Assembly (NCBI GenBank): GCA_965249895.1
Contig: CBDFNC010000005.1
Coordinates: forward strand, 2,950,370-3,014,369
Direction of reading: 5' to 3'
DNA: 64,000 nt
Source: CBDFNC01 sp965249895
GTDB lineage: Bacteria; Pseudomonadota; Gammaproteobacteria; Enterobacterales; CBDFNC01
Part shown: in pieces, positions 27,002 through 35,746 of the stretch
How positions within the stretch are numbered: the stretch's first letter is position 1
How the letters are laid out: each line of letters opens with the position of its first letter
The notes under the pieces: model-generated
The model's database searches: none
Seen by the model: only the letters and a program-made list of their open reading frames with translations
Told to the model about the DNA's origin: nothing
Position numbers and translations under genes: made by a program

Positions 27002-28645
27002 ATGAAAACCTTACTCCCTATATTACTCACAGCACTAATATTAAGCGGTTGTGTACAGGAAGTCGCTAAACAAGGCGGCTCTCAACAAGAAACCAAAGCA
27101 ACACCCGAAGAGCAGCAACGACTCCAGGTAAAAAAATTAATGCTACAGCCTTCTATGGTTCAAGTTTTGGCTGATCACAATGGGAGAGCGCAAGAGTCCT
27201 TTGCTTATATCTCTCCACCAGCACCGCATAAGCAAGCAGAAAAATACGCCAGCTTTAAATCCAACGGTATTATAAGAACCAGCCAGCAAAGTCTGTCCAC
27301 ATTTTCCATCGACGTAGATTCTGCTTCTTACGCCAATACGCGCCGTTTTTTACAGCAAGGCAGTCTGCCACCCAAAAATGCCATTCGTCCCGAAGAGTTT
27401 ATCAATTACTTTAATTACGACTATCCCAATCCCGGCACCAGTGCCCCGTTTAGCTTAGTGACTGAAGTTGCTCCCAGCCCATTTAATAAAAATAAGCACT
27501 TATTGCATATAGGTATTCAGGGATACCAGGCCCCCGTACAAACCCTGCCTCCTGCAAACCTGGTTTTTCTTATCGATGTGTCCGGATCCATGCAAGACCC
27601 AAGTAAGCTGGGTTTGTTAAAAGCCGGCCTTAAGCTATTGGTTAACAAGCTAGATAAAGATGACAGAATTAGCATTGCGGTTTATGCCGGCGCGTCAGGG
27701 CTGGCTCTCAAACCCACACCTGCGGACCAAAAAATAAAAATCATCCAGGCATTGGATAAGTTATCTGCCGGAGGCTCCACCAATGGCAGCGCAGGACTAA
27801 AGCTTGCCTATGAAACCGCCAGGCAAAACTTTATTAAACAGGGAATAAACCGGGTGATCCTGGCCACAGATGGCGACTTTAATCTTGGCATTCAGGATCC
27901 TGAGCAGTTAAAGGCATATATCAGCGGGCAAAAAGAAAATGGGATATTTTTATCTGTGCTTGGATTTGGTACAGGAAATTATAATGATGCGCTTATGCAA
28001 ACTCTGGCGCAAAACGGTAATGGTAACGCAGCCTACATAGACAGCCTGATGGAAGCTAAAAAAGTCCTGGTTGATGAAATGGGCGCCACATTAAAAACTA
28101 TCGCCCGTGACGTAAAAATTCAGCTTGAGTTTAACCCGACCCAGGTTGCCGAGTACCGATTGATCGGCTACGAGAGTCGACACCTTAACGAAGAGGACTT
28201 TAACAATGATAACGTGGATGCGGGAGAAATAGGCGCTGGCCACAGCGTAACTGCCCTTTACGAAATCACCCTGGCTGGCAGCGAAGGCGCTACCCTTGAC
28301 CCACTGCGCTATCAGGATGGCAAAAAACAAAACACCAGCAATGAACTGGCATATTTGAAAGTTCGTTATAAAGATACCGAAAAACACAGCAAGCTTATTC
28401 AACGGGCTATAACTAGACCAGAAATTGTGGAACAATTAGCTGATACTTCTGATAATTTTAGATTTTCAGCCGCCGTCGCCGGATTTGCCATGCGGTTACA
28501 AAGCAGTACTTATATGGGGCAAACTGACATACAAGATTTGTTGGATTTAGCGCAAGATGCTAAAGGCCGAGATACCTTTGGTTATCGCAGCGAATTTACC
28601 AAACTGGTGAAGCTAGCTGAACTGCTGGAGACTCAGCCACAATAA
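27002..28645 (+). CDS. VWA-domain lipoprotein, YfbK-like
   Basis: 547 residues. A signal peptide ends in a lipobox (ILSGC, Cys17). After a YfbK-type N-terminal region (SFSIDVDSASYANTRRFL-like) comes a von Willebrand A domain with the metal site DVSGSM, and a C-terminal DUF3520-like region ending in a pattern LAQDAKGRDTFGYRSEF. The function of YfbK-type proteins is not known; a role in envelope stress or protein assembly at the membrane is a guess. The sigma factor gene follows 58 bases later on the same strand, so they are probably one operon. Confidence 0.88.
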   Translation: MKTLLPILLTALILSGCVQEVAKQGGSQQETKATPEEQQRLQVKKLMLQPSMVQVLADHNGRAQESFAYISPPAPHKQAEKYASFKSNGIIRTSQQSLSTFSIDVDSASYANTRRFLQQGSLPPKNAIRPEEFINYFNYDYPNPGTSAPFSLVTEVAPSPFNKNKHLLHIGIQGYQAPVQTLPPANLVFLIDVSGSMQDPSKLGLLKAGLKLLVNKLDKDDRISIAVYAGASGLALKPTPADQKIKIIQALDKLSAGGSTNGSAGLKLAYETARQNFIKQGINRVILATDGDFNLGIQDPEQLKAYISGQKENGIFLSVLGFGTGNYNDALMQTLAQNGNGNAAYIDSLMEAKKVLVDEMGATLKTIARDVKIQLEFNPTQVAEYRLIGYESRHLNEEDFNNDNVDAGEIGAGHSVTALYEITLAGSEGATLDPLRYQDGKKQNTSNELAYLKVRYKDTEKHSKLIQRAITRPEIVEQLADTSDNFRFSAAVAGFAMRLQSSTYMGQTDIQDLLDLAQDAKGRDTFGYRSEFTKLVKLAELLETQPQ

Positions 28646-28703
28646 GCGGCTATCAGCTAATTTTTCTGTAAGCCCACAAAGGGTCATTGATTTTGGGGAA
28701 GAT

Positions 28704-29264
28704 TTGAACCTGGAAAGTGATGAACAGCTAATGCTGAATTACGCGGCCGGTGACGCGGCGGCTTTCGAGCAGTTGTACCTACAGCACAAAGGCGGAGTCT
28801 ACCGCTACTTTCTCCGTCACACGAGTAATGTCGCAGTGGCGGAAGAGTTGCACCAGGATATTTGGCTGAAAGTCATCGGAGCACGCGACAGTTATCAACC
28901 CAGCGCCAAATTTACCACCTGGCTCTACACCCTGGCTCACAATCACCTGGTAAACCATTACCGCAAACATAACAAAGCGGAACTGGTTGAACTGGAAGGG
29001 GAAGAAGAAGCCAGAGAACTGGAAAACCACAGACCTGAACCAATGTCTAATAACTTAGACAGCACCAGACAACTGGATAAACTGGTGGAGCTGGTAGAGC
29101 TGTTACCCGGGCAGCAAAAGGAAGTGTTTTTATTAAAACACGAAGCGGGTCTGGGTTTACAGGAAATTGCCCAGCTGACCAAAACCTCATTTGAAGCCAC
29201 CAAGAGCCGCTTGAGGTACGCGATGAACAAGTTAAAGCAAGGTATGTCGTCATATGGTAGATAA
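28704..29264 (+). CDS. ECF-type RNA polymerase sigma factor
   Basis: 186 residues with sigma region 2 (about 20-85, with FEQLYLQHKGGVYRYFLRHT and KFTTWLYTLAHNHLVNHYRK) and region 4 (about 130-180, with LPGQQKEVFLLKHEAGLGLQ). The start is a TTG at 28704 with a GGGGAAG ribosome-binding site. The following membrane gene overlaps its end by 11 bases, so the pair is translationally coupled, the usual arrangement for an ECF factor and its membrane anti-sigma partner. Confidence 0.9.
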   Translation: MNLESDEQLMLNYAAGDAAAFEQLYLQHKGGVYRYFLRHTSNVAVAEELHQDIWLKVIGARDSYQPSAKFTTWLYTLAHNHLVNHYRKHNKAELVELEGEEEARELENHRPEPMSNNLDSTRQLDKLVELVELLPGQQKEVFLLKHEAGLGLQEIAQLTKTSFEATKSRLRYAMNKLKQGMSSYGR

Positions 29265-29850
29265 ACTAAACAGTGATAAATCCGATCTGGAGCTATCCAG
29301 TGACTACCAGAGACTAAGCCAGGAGCAAGCCTCCACTAAGGTGGACGACTTTATTCTGGCTCAGGCTAAAAAAGCCGTGACTTCCGGCCCTGTGTCCTTG
29401 AATAAAAAGGCCAAACCCGTTTATTTGCGCTGGCCCGCATTAACCAGTGTGGCAGCATCTCTGTTTGTTGTAGCCATATTAGTCCTGCAACAATATCCAC
29501 CACCCGGACTTGATCCTGCCGAAGTGATGCCAGTGCAATCCGCAGCACCAGAGTTAAAAAAACAAACCAGGATGGCAGAGACGTTTCAGGCAAAACAAGC
29601 GCCGATGCCAGCACAAGCACCTATGGTTATGGCGGATAGTATGGAAGCCATGGTGTTGGCAGAATATAGCGGTAAGCTGGTTCAGTTGGACGAAACACAC
29701 TGGGTCTTACGGCAGGAAAAGGGAATATTAAGCTTGCAGGGCGAACTCGAAGTGTTGACCCCCTATAAGGGCCAACAAGTAACTATTCACGGCAGCTTAA
29801 CTGAACAGGGCGATAAACTGCAGGTCTTTGAAATCAAGCCAAACCATTAG
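29254..29850 (+). CDS. Single-pass membrane protein, candidate anti-sigma factor
   Basis: 198 residues. A cytoplasmic N-terminus of about 60 residues precedes one membrane segment (about 62-80, SVAASLFVVAILVLQQ). The outside part has a Met/Pro/Ala-rich linker and a small beta domain resembling an OB fold (GKLVQL, GELEVLTPYKGQQVTIHG). Overlap with the sigma gene and the topology suggest an anti-sigma role. No zinc-type HxxxCxxC motif is seen, so the mechanism would not be the ZAS class. Function is inferred from context only. Confidence 0.6.
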   Translation: MVDKLNSDKSDLELSSDYQRLSQEQASTKVDDFILAQAKKAVTSGPVSLNKKAKPVYLRWPALTSVAASLFVVAILVLQQYPPPGLDPAEVMPVQSAAPELKKQTRMAETFQAKQAPMPAQAPMVMADSMEAMVLAEYSGKLVQLDETHWVLRQEKGILSLQGELEVLTPYKGQQVTIHGSLTEQGDKLQVFEIKPNH

Positions 29851-30533
29851 TGCATGGACAAGGGGCCAAATAATCGCTTATTCCAGTCTTCTACGAAACC
29901 GGTTTCCAGCCTCTTTTTCACCTTGTCTCTCCAGCTATCTGCCAGCAAAGCACAATTCTGGATAACTTCGAGCTCCTGCTGATTGAGCGGATCAAGATAA
30001 GCCAGCTTAAGTACTCTTTCCAGCGTGATGTCTGCACATGGCGACTCGAGCAACACCAGTGAATCTTCAGGCGCCACCAACCCGGGTTCTAATACTCGAA
30101 AAAACCATCCGCTAAAACCCGTTTGTTGCATTAGCAGGGAAAAATTATTCACTGCAAAGCGTGCATTTAGCTTAAAGCAGGGAGAGCGCGGTTGACTCAC
30201 CTGGACCAATGCCTGACCTAAACGGAAGATATCGCCTACACGGGTATTAGCTTCGGTTAACCCTGTACCGGATAAATTCTCTCCGAAGCCACTACCAGCA
30301 AACAATGCATTGCCGGGAAAGCGGTTCTGCCAATAGTCGTAGTGCTCGTTGGGATAATAATGCAGTGCTCGCTCTACACCGCCATGATAACGTTGATCGG
30401 CTTGTTCATCACCAGACAAACCCAGTGGCGTTATTTCCATTGCGGTGCCAAGGGGATATTTATTGATAGCACTAGCAAATTTATAGCACTGATGATCCGT
30501 TTTACCTGAAAAGACCCTGACGTTAGTTTTCAT
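29847..30533 (-). CDS. MOSC-domain protein, YiiM-like
   Basis: 228 residues of the YiiM type: a MOSC core with GDEQADQRYHGGVERALHYY and a conserved Cys in the segment SQPRSPCFKLN, plus a C-terminal 3-alpha helical part. MOSC proteins use a molybdenum cofactor; YiiM reduces N-hydroxylated compounds. Convergent with the membrane protein gene (4-base overlap). Start at 30533 with no strong ribosome-binding site seen. Confidence 0.85.
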   Translation of the reverse strand: MKTNVRVFSGKTDHQCYKFASAINKYPLGTAMEITPLGLSGDEQADQRYHGGVERALHYYPNEHYDYWQNRFPGNALFAGSGFGENLSGTGLTEANTRVGDIFRLGQALVQVSQPRSPCFKLNARFAVNNFSLLMQQTGFSGWFFRVLEPGLVAPEDSLVLLESPCADITLERVLKLAYLDPLNQQELEVIQNCALLADSWRDKVKKRLETGFVEDWNKRLFGPLSMH

Positions 30534-30575
30534 GCTTGCTTAAATCCGCTATTAATTGGCAAAGACAGAGTAAAC

Positions 30576-30607
30576 AAAAACAGGCGGGATTTCCGCCTGT
30601 TTTTTTA
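30576..30607 (-). terminator. Rho-independent terminator after the DUF2076 gene
   Basis: AACAGGCGG pairs with CCGCCTGTT around a short loop, with T-rich runs on both sides in the appropriate orientation. It lies just downstream of the DUF2076 stop and before the MOSC gene. Confidence 0.8.
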
Positions 30608-30626
30608 CTCGATTTAGCAGCAGAGG

Positions 30627-31286
30627 TTAGAAGTCCTCGTCAAAGCCGCCATCATCAACGCCAGTATCACCACCAGCAAACATGCTGTCGTCACCGCCAA
30701 ATCCAGAGTCCTGCATAGGTTCTTCGAAAGAACTGCCAAAACCCGTATCTGAGCTGGCAAAGCCGGCATCGGAATCTAAAAAGCTACCGCCTTCTTCCAC
30801 AGCCTGATCCGCTTCTGGTGCCGCCATATCTTCTGACGCAGCCATATCCTCCGGCATTTCTTCAGCAACGGCTTCATTGCCACCCATCATGCTGGATAAA
30901 CCACTGGCAATCATGCTGCCAGCCACCATACCTACCGCTACACCAGCCGCAGTACGCATAAAGCCACCAAACTGGCTTGGTTGCTGTTGTGGTTGCGGCG
31001 GCTGAGGCGCAGGCTTTTTACCACCCATCATTCGGCCCAGCACACCACGCTCATTTTCTTCCTTCTCGTGACCAACACATTTTTCCAGGTATTCCACTTT
31101 TTCCTTGGCTTCTTTTAATGCCATTTCCTGGATTAACACAGCCTGGGATAACTGGTACACGGCATCCTTGGAAGAACCAACCTGCTCCTGAATATATGTT
31201 TCAGCCTCTGCATCCCGCTGCTTAACCGGGTTGCCTTTCAGTCTGCCAGCCAGATTATCGATGAGTTCTTTTTCTTTTGGAGTCAT
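30627..31286 (-). CDS. DUF2076 periplasmic ligand-binding-sensor-like protein
   Basis: About 219 residues from the ATG at 31286, which has an AAAGGG ribosome-binding site; the extra 7 codons of the longer frame are dropped. The N-terminal MTPKEKELIDNLAGRL, the long conserved helical region and the following Pro/Gln-rich stretch, a single hydrophobic Gly/Ala segment (VAVGMVAGSMIASGL) and an Asp/Gly/Phe-rich tail match the DUF2076 family. The function of the family is not known. Confidence 0.8.
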   Translation of the reverse strand: MTPKEKELIDNLAGRLKGNPVKQRDAEAETYIQEQVGSSKDAVYQLSQAVLIQEMALKEAKEKVEYLEKCVGHEKEENERGVLGRMMGGKKPAPQPPQPQQQPSQFGGFMRTAAGVAVGMVAGSMIASGLSSMMGGNEAVAEEMPEDMAASEDMAAPEADQAVEEGGSFLDSDAGFASSDTGFGSSFEEPMQDSGFGGDDSMFAGGDTGVDDGGFDEDF

Positions 31287-31517
31287 GTTATGCCCTTTTA
31301 AAACCACTGCTTAATGGAGAAAATATTTCACGTTTGTGAATCAATGTTAAGTAAACTTACCTTGATTTACATTTAAACGACAAATCGATTAAAGCTTCAC
31401 TAAAAACAGGTAAAACGTCCATTCAAATGGTATACTTTCGCTCCGGTTGTTAAGTACCCAAGAGTAATGGGCTAGAAACGCTTAGCGCAGTCACTGACAC
31501 ATCCGGCAGGAAAAAAC

Positions 31518-32453
31518 ATGGCCAATCCATTATTTCAGAAAGACATCATTTCCATCACGGATTTGTCCCGTGAAGAACTGGAACTTATCCTCTCCACCGC
31601 GCAAGAACTCAAACTCAACCCTCAGCCCGAGCTGTTGAAAAACAAAGTTGTGGCAAGTTGCTTTTTTGAAGCATCTACCCGAACGCGTTTATCATTTGAA
31701 ACGGCAGTACAGCGACTGGGCGGCGCGGTGATCGGTTTTGACAGCGGCGGCAATACCTCGCTGGCGCAAAAAGGGGAAACCCTGGCGGACTCGGTAAAGG
31801 TTATTTCGTCTTATTCCGACGCTTTCTTTATGCGCCACCCTCAGGAAGGAGCGGCTCGACTGGCATCTGAATTCGCCTCTGTCCCGGTAATTAACGGTGG
31901 CGATGGCGCCAACCAGCACCCAACACAGACCCTGTTGGACCTGTTTACCATCTACGAAACCCAGGGCACCCTGGAAAACCTGAATATCGCTTTCGTTGGA
32001 GACTTAAAGTACGGTCGTACAGTCCACTCACTGGCACAGGCCCTTTCCCTGTTTAACTGTAACTTCTTCTTTATTTCGCCTAATGCACTATCGATGCCGG
32101 AGTACATTATCGAAGAGCTGGAAGAAAACGGGATTAATTACTCCTGCCACGAGTGTATTGAAGATGTCATCGACTCGCTGGATATCCTGTATATGACCCG
32201 AGTGCAGAAAGAGCGCTTCGATGAAACCGAATATCAGTATATGAAGTCCGCTTTCGTACTCCATGCCAAGATGTTGGACACTGTTCGGGATAACCTGAAA
32301 ATCTTACACCCACTGCCCAGGGTGGACGAAATCAGTAACGACGTCGACAATACCAAACACGCTTACTACTTTGAGCAGGCCGAAAACGGCGTTTATGCTC
32401 GTCAGGCTTTGTTAGCCTTGGTATTAACAGAACAAGGAGGCAAACATGGATAA
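31518..32453 (+). CDS. pyrB: Aspartate carbamoyltransferase catalytic chain
   Basis: 311 residues. The carbamoyl-phosphate loop FEASTRTRLSFETA, the second HPTQTLLDLFTI element and HPLPRVDEI are all present. It joins carbamoyl phosphate and aspartate in pyrimidine synthesis. The stop overlaps the pyrI start by eight bases, so catalytic and regulatory subunits are coupled as in enterobacteria. An AGGAAAA ribosome-binding site stands upstream; I see no leader-peptide attenuator like that of E. coli in the 210-base upstream gap. Confidence 0.96.
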   Translation: MANPLFQKDIISITDLSREELELILSTAQELKLNPQPELLKNKVVASCFFEASTRTRLSFETAVQRLGGAVIGFDSGGNTSLAQKGETLADSVKVISSYSDAFFMRHPQEGAARLASEFASVPVINGGDGANQHPTQTLLDLFTIYETQGTLENLNIAFVGDLKYGRTVHSLAQALSLFNCNFFFISPNALSMPEYIIEELEENGINYSCHECIEDVIDSLDILYMTRVQKERFDETEYQYMKSAFVLHAKMLDTVRDNLKILHPLPRVDEISNDVDNTKHAYYFEQAENGVYARQALLALVLTEQGGKHG

Positions 32454-32901
32454 GAAATTAGAAGTCGAAGCGATACATAACGGCTCGGTTATCGACCATA
32501 TTGCCGCTGGACAAGGGGTTAAGATCCTGAAGTTTTTCCAGCTTACCGATACAGATCAAAAGATCACTGTGGGGTTAAACTTACCCAGCGGCGCTTCCGG
32601 AACCAAGGATCTGATCAAGGTTGAAAACACCTTAATTACCGATGAGCAGGCCAATCAGCTGGCGCTGTTTGCGCCCGACGCCACCATCAATATTATTAAA
32701 AATACCGAGGTGGTGAAAAAGTTCAGAGTCCAGCTTCCTCCAGCAATTAGCGGTGTATTAGCCTGCCCTAACTCTAACTGCATCAGTCATAATGAGCCTG
32801 TTCCCAGCCAGTTTTACGTACAGCAGAAGAATGACGTTAAACTTAAGTGCCATTATTGTGAGAAGTCCTTTAACCGAAAGCTTTTCACCGAATTAGACTA
32901 A
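32446..32901 (+). CDS. pyrI: Aspartate carbamoyltransferase regulatory chain
   Basis: 151 residues. The N-terminal allosteric domain (VEAIHNGSVIDHIAAGQG) and the C-terminal zinc domain with four cysteines (CPNSNC and CHYC) are intact. It binds CTP/ATP and assembles with PyrB into the regulated holoenzyme. An AGGAGG ribosome-binding site lies inside the end of pyrB. Confidence 0.96.
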   Translation: MDKKLEVEAIHNGSVIDHIAAGQGVKILKFFQLTDTDQKITVGLNLPSGASGTKDLIKVENTLITDEQANQLALFAPDATINIIKNTEVVKKFRVQLPPAISGVLACPNSNCISHNEPVPSQFYVQQKNDVKLKCHYCEKSFNRKLFTELD

Positions 32902-32920
32902 CTGTTTAGCAGAAAAACTA

Positions 32921-32949
32921 AAAAGGCGACCCTGAGGTCGCCTTTTTTC
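32921..32949 (+). terminator. Rho-independent terminator of pyrBI
   Basis: AAGGCGACC and GGTCGCCTT pair perfectly around CTGA, followed by TTTT. It is 20 bases after the pyrI stop. Confidence 0.9.
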
Positions 32950-33178
32950 ACATTGATAATGTGCAGTTGAAGCCTTGTGGGCCTTTGCATTCGCCTTAAA
33001 CAACAAGCTTTGTAACCCTGCTGATTTCGCCACTCCCGGTTAGAAGTTTTGTTTATCCGGCTATGCCCTATCGATGGAATTATTATAGCTAGCACCCCGC
33101 GCAATTACCTTGCTAACTTTCCACACATTAGGTATTTTTAAGCAATAAAACACCAATTAAATTAATATGTGAGCAATT

Positions 33179-33655
33179 ATGAGTAAGCTGGATAGAACGG
33201 ATAAGCGGATCCTCGAATTAATGCAACAAGATGGCCGGATCTCCAACCTGGAACTTTCGGAGAAAATAGGCCTCTCCCCATCCCCATGCTCCCGTCGGGT
33301 CAAACACCTGGAAGAGTCTGGATATGTCGACAGGCATGTCACCTTACTCAATCAACACAAGCTGGGACTTAAGCTAACCGCATATATCCACATCAGTATG
33401 GACAGGCATACCCCAGATAGATTTGAAAGCTTTGAAAAACAGGTTGCGGAATATCCGGAAGTGATGGAGTGTTGCCTGATCACAGGTACGGATGCCGACT
33501 ATCAACTTAAGATAGTGGTGCCAGATATGGAATTATTTCAGCAATTGTTACTGGGAAAAATCACTCGAATTAAAGGCGTCACCGGGGTCCGTTCCAGTTT
33601 TATGTTAAGGAATATTATCGATAAGACCAGTCTGCCCTTAACCCATATTAACTAA
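33179..33655 (+). CDS. Lrp/AsnC-family transcriptional regulator
   Basis: 158 residues: N-terminal helix-turn-helix (LDRTDKRILELMQQDGRISN then SEKIGLSPSPCSRRVKHLEE) and C-terminal RAM domain (VMECCLITGTDADYQLKIVV). This architecture senses amino acids. The target is unknown; the adjacent gene for a secreted protein is downstream on the same strand, 86 bases on, but has its own CRP-like site. Confidence 0.92.
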   Translation: MSKLDRTDKRILELMQQDGRISNLELSEKIGLSPSPCSRRVKHLEESGYVDRHVTLLNQHKLGLKLTAYIHISMDRHTPDRFESFEKQVAEYPEVMECCLITGTDADYQLKIVVPDMELFQQLLLGKITRIKGVTGVRSSFMLRNIIDKTSLPLTHIN

Positions 33656-33707
33656 CCGCCATAAGCGGGCCAGCCTTTTGTGATCTATATATTAGTTGAA
33701 GGGATTA

Positions 33708-33723
33708 TTTGATATAGATCACA
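33708..33723 (+). promoter_or_regulatory. CRP- or FNR-like binding site ahead of the secreted-protein gene
   Basis: TTTGATATAGATCACA fits the CRP pattern TGTGA-N6-TCACA with one mismatch, and its core TTGAT-N4-ATCA(C) is also close to the FNR half-site pair. It ends 18 bases before the ATG, which would suit repression or a start very close to the coding region. A half-site (TTGTGA) lies about 30 bases further upstream. Confidence 0.45.
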
Positions 33724-33741
33724 TTTATCAGGGAGGGTGAT

Positions 33742-34635
33742 ATGAAAGCCAAAAAAGCTTTGCTGGTTTTGTTACTTCCATTATTTCTAGCTATACCGAA
33801 CAACAGCCAGGCTTCAAGCATAGACGATGCTTACCAGGTGATTGATAATGCACTGGTTGAGATAAGCGTTCTTACCACCCCCGCCAGTCAGGCTTATTAT
33901 GGCCCTGTTATGGATAGCAGGAGTCCAAGGCATATCGTACAAAAATCCCGGGAAGTCTATAGCAAGCTGCAGCTGTTTAAACAACTAAATGGCTTACCGC
34001 CAAACCAAATTCCCCACTTTCCCACTGAGCATATCAGTCAGCTCCACATTCAATATATGGTGGATATGATTTACTTCGAAGCCAAACAGCTACGTATGGG
34101 ATTAAGAAAGAACTCGCCAATGCAAAATGCCCCCAAACCCAAGGGGAAAACCCATGCTGAGCTTTATTATCGACTGGAAAGAATGAACTACCTGCTCACT
34201 CCGCTGCTACCCGAAGCCGATGTCAGCAGCTATTACCCCAAACTAATTAGCCTGATAAGTGATCTGGACGCCATTCGCCAGGCCCGTCGTATCTATACTC
34301 CTGTCGGCATTTCAACGGGATCTAAGAAAAAAGGCAACTACGATGTGTACTATCAGCTCATCAAGGTATTTGGTCAGCTTCAGCGCTTTTGCACTATCAG
34401 TATGGAGTTATGCCCTAGAGATGGTTTGGCCATTTTCCCCATGGTTGCCAAAGACATACACAGCAGGGATATCTCTGATGCTATCTATGCCATTATGGCC
34501 GAAGTCGGCGCCATTAAAATTCGCCTTGGCTTGAAAAATCCCACCCGGAACTTCCCGCCAAAATACGTCAATACTGTGGATCAGGTGTATGACGCCGCCG
34601 TTACCGCACAGCAGCTGGCGGCAACCATAAGATAG
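33742..34635 (+). CDS. Secreted protein of unknown function
   Basis: 297 residues with a clear Sec signal peptide (LLVLLLPLFLAIPNNSQA). The mature part is mainly helical, with repeated hydrophobic heptad-like stretches and no Cys pairs, transmembrane segments or recognised domain. Conserved-looking bits are LVEISVLTTPASQAYYGPVM and YTPVGISTGSKKKGNYDVY. AGGGAGG is a strong ribosome-binding site. I recognise no family; it is likely periplasmic. A CRP/FNR-like site stands immediately upstream. Confidence 0.7.
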   Translation: MKAKKALLVLLLPLFLAIPNNSQASSIDDAYQVIDNALVEISVLTTPASQAYYGPVMDSRSPRHIVQKSREVYSKLQLFKQLNGLPPNQIPHFPTEHISQLHIQYMVDMIYFEAKQLRMGLRKNSPMQNAPKPKGKTHAELYYRLERMNYLLTPLLPEADVSSYYPKLISLISDLDAIRQARRIYTPVGISTGSKKKGNYDVYYQLIKVFGQLQRFCTISMELCPRDGLAIFPMVAKDIHSRDISDAIYAIMAEVGAIKIRLGLKNPTRNFPPKYVNTVDQVYDAAVTAQQLAATIR

Positions 34636-34648
34636 GGTATCAACAGCC

Positions 34649-34671
34649 AGTCTCAGCATAACGCTGAGACT
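34649..34671. terminator. Inverted repeat between convergent genes
   Basis: AGTCTCAGC and GCTGAGACT form a perfect 9-bp stem with a 5-base loop, between the secreted-protein gene and the convergent cobD stop. No T-run, so termination is likely but not certain. Confidence 0.5.
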
Positions 34672-35746
34672 AATCACGACCATTAAGGACTGACTCGATA
34701 GCCGCGATCACTTTCTCGTTATCAGACTTGCTCTTGATAGCAAAGCGCACAAAGCGAGAATTCAAAAAAGGAAAATTTGCTGCGTTCCGAACCATGATCC
34801 CCAACTTTAACATGCCGCTACAGAATCTTTCCGCATCCGTTATTTCAGGTAATTGAACCAATACAAAATTGGTGCAGCTGGGGTAGACGGTTAATCCTTT
34901 GATCTGTTTAAGGGCCTGTTGAAAACTGGCTCTTTCCACCTCAATCCACGCCAGTGAACTTTGTATATAGTCCCTATCATTTAGCACCACTTTAGCCGCC
35001 AGTTCAGCAAAGCTATTAACCGTCCAGGGCTCCCGATCTCGCTCGATTTGCAACTTTAGTTCACTATCTTGGCATATGCCAAACCCGAACCGTAACCCGG
35101 GAATCGCAAAAAACTTGGTCAGCGCGCGCACTACAAAAATATGTGATTGCTGTAAACCAACAGCACTCGCAGCCAACCCGCCGGAGACAAACTCGATAAA
35201 GGCTTCGTCCACCAACAACTGACATTGCCGGGACTTACATAACTGAGCGATACGCATACTCTCATCAAGTGTCAGAAAGTGACCTGTGGGGTTGTTCGGG
35301 TTGCAAACCACCAGCAGATCAAACCCTTCGGTCAGGCGTGCAGCAAGCGCCTCCAGATCCGGTTTAAACCCTTCCGCTTCGGTGAGCCCGAAGTAGCTCA
35401 CCTCGCTGCCAGACGCGCGTGCGGCCCTCTCGTATTCGGCAAATGTCGGTCCCAGAATTAACGTGCGTTTGGGTCTCAGGGCTTTGAAATAAAGGAAAAT
35501 CACTTCGGTGGCGCCATTACCAACGACAATCTGCTCTGGCCTAACACCATTGTGAGACGCCAGCTCCTGCTTTAAATCCACATACTCAGGATCCGGATAA
35601 TGTACCAGCTTATCCAGGTTTTCTATGATGGCTGACTTTAACGATTCGGGGACACCCAGTGGGTTAATATTGGAGCTGAAATCCAGCAAGTCATCCACAC
35701 CAGACTCTCGGCACAAACGGTGAACATTACCCCCATGTAAATCCAT
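34670..35746 (-). CDS. cobD: CobD/CobC-type threonine-phosphate decarboxylase (class II aminotransferase fold)
   Basis: 358 residues. PLP-dependent aminotransferase-fold features: FSSNINPLG, YPDPEY, GNGATEVI, NPNNPTG, DEAFIEF and RALTKFFAIPGLRFGF with the PLP lysine. It is most like CobD, which makes the aminopropanol phosphate linker of cobalamin. Its 5' end overlaps cbiB by 20 bases on the same strand, supporting the cobalamin role. Related histidinol-phosphate aminotransferases have similar folds, but the context favours CobD. Confidence 0.88.
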   Translation of the reverse strand: MDLHGGNVHRLCRESGVDDLLDFSSNINPLGVPESLKSAIIENLDKLVHYPDPEYVDLKQELASHNGVRPEQIVVGNGATEVIFLYFKALRPKRTLILGPTFAEYERAARASGSEVSYFGLTEAEGFKPDLEALAARLTEGFDLLVVCNPNNPTGHFLTLDESMRIAQLCKSRQCQLLVDEAFIEFVSGGLAASAVGLQQSHIFVVRALTKFFAIPGLRFGFGICQDSELKLQIERDREPWTVNSFAELAAKVVLNDRDYIQSSLAWIEVERASFQQALKQIKGLTVYPSCTNFVLVQLPEITDAERFCSGMLKLGIMVRNAANFPFLNSRFVRFAIKSKSDNEKVIAAIESVLNGRD

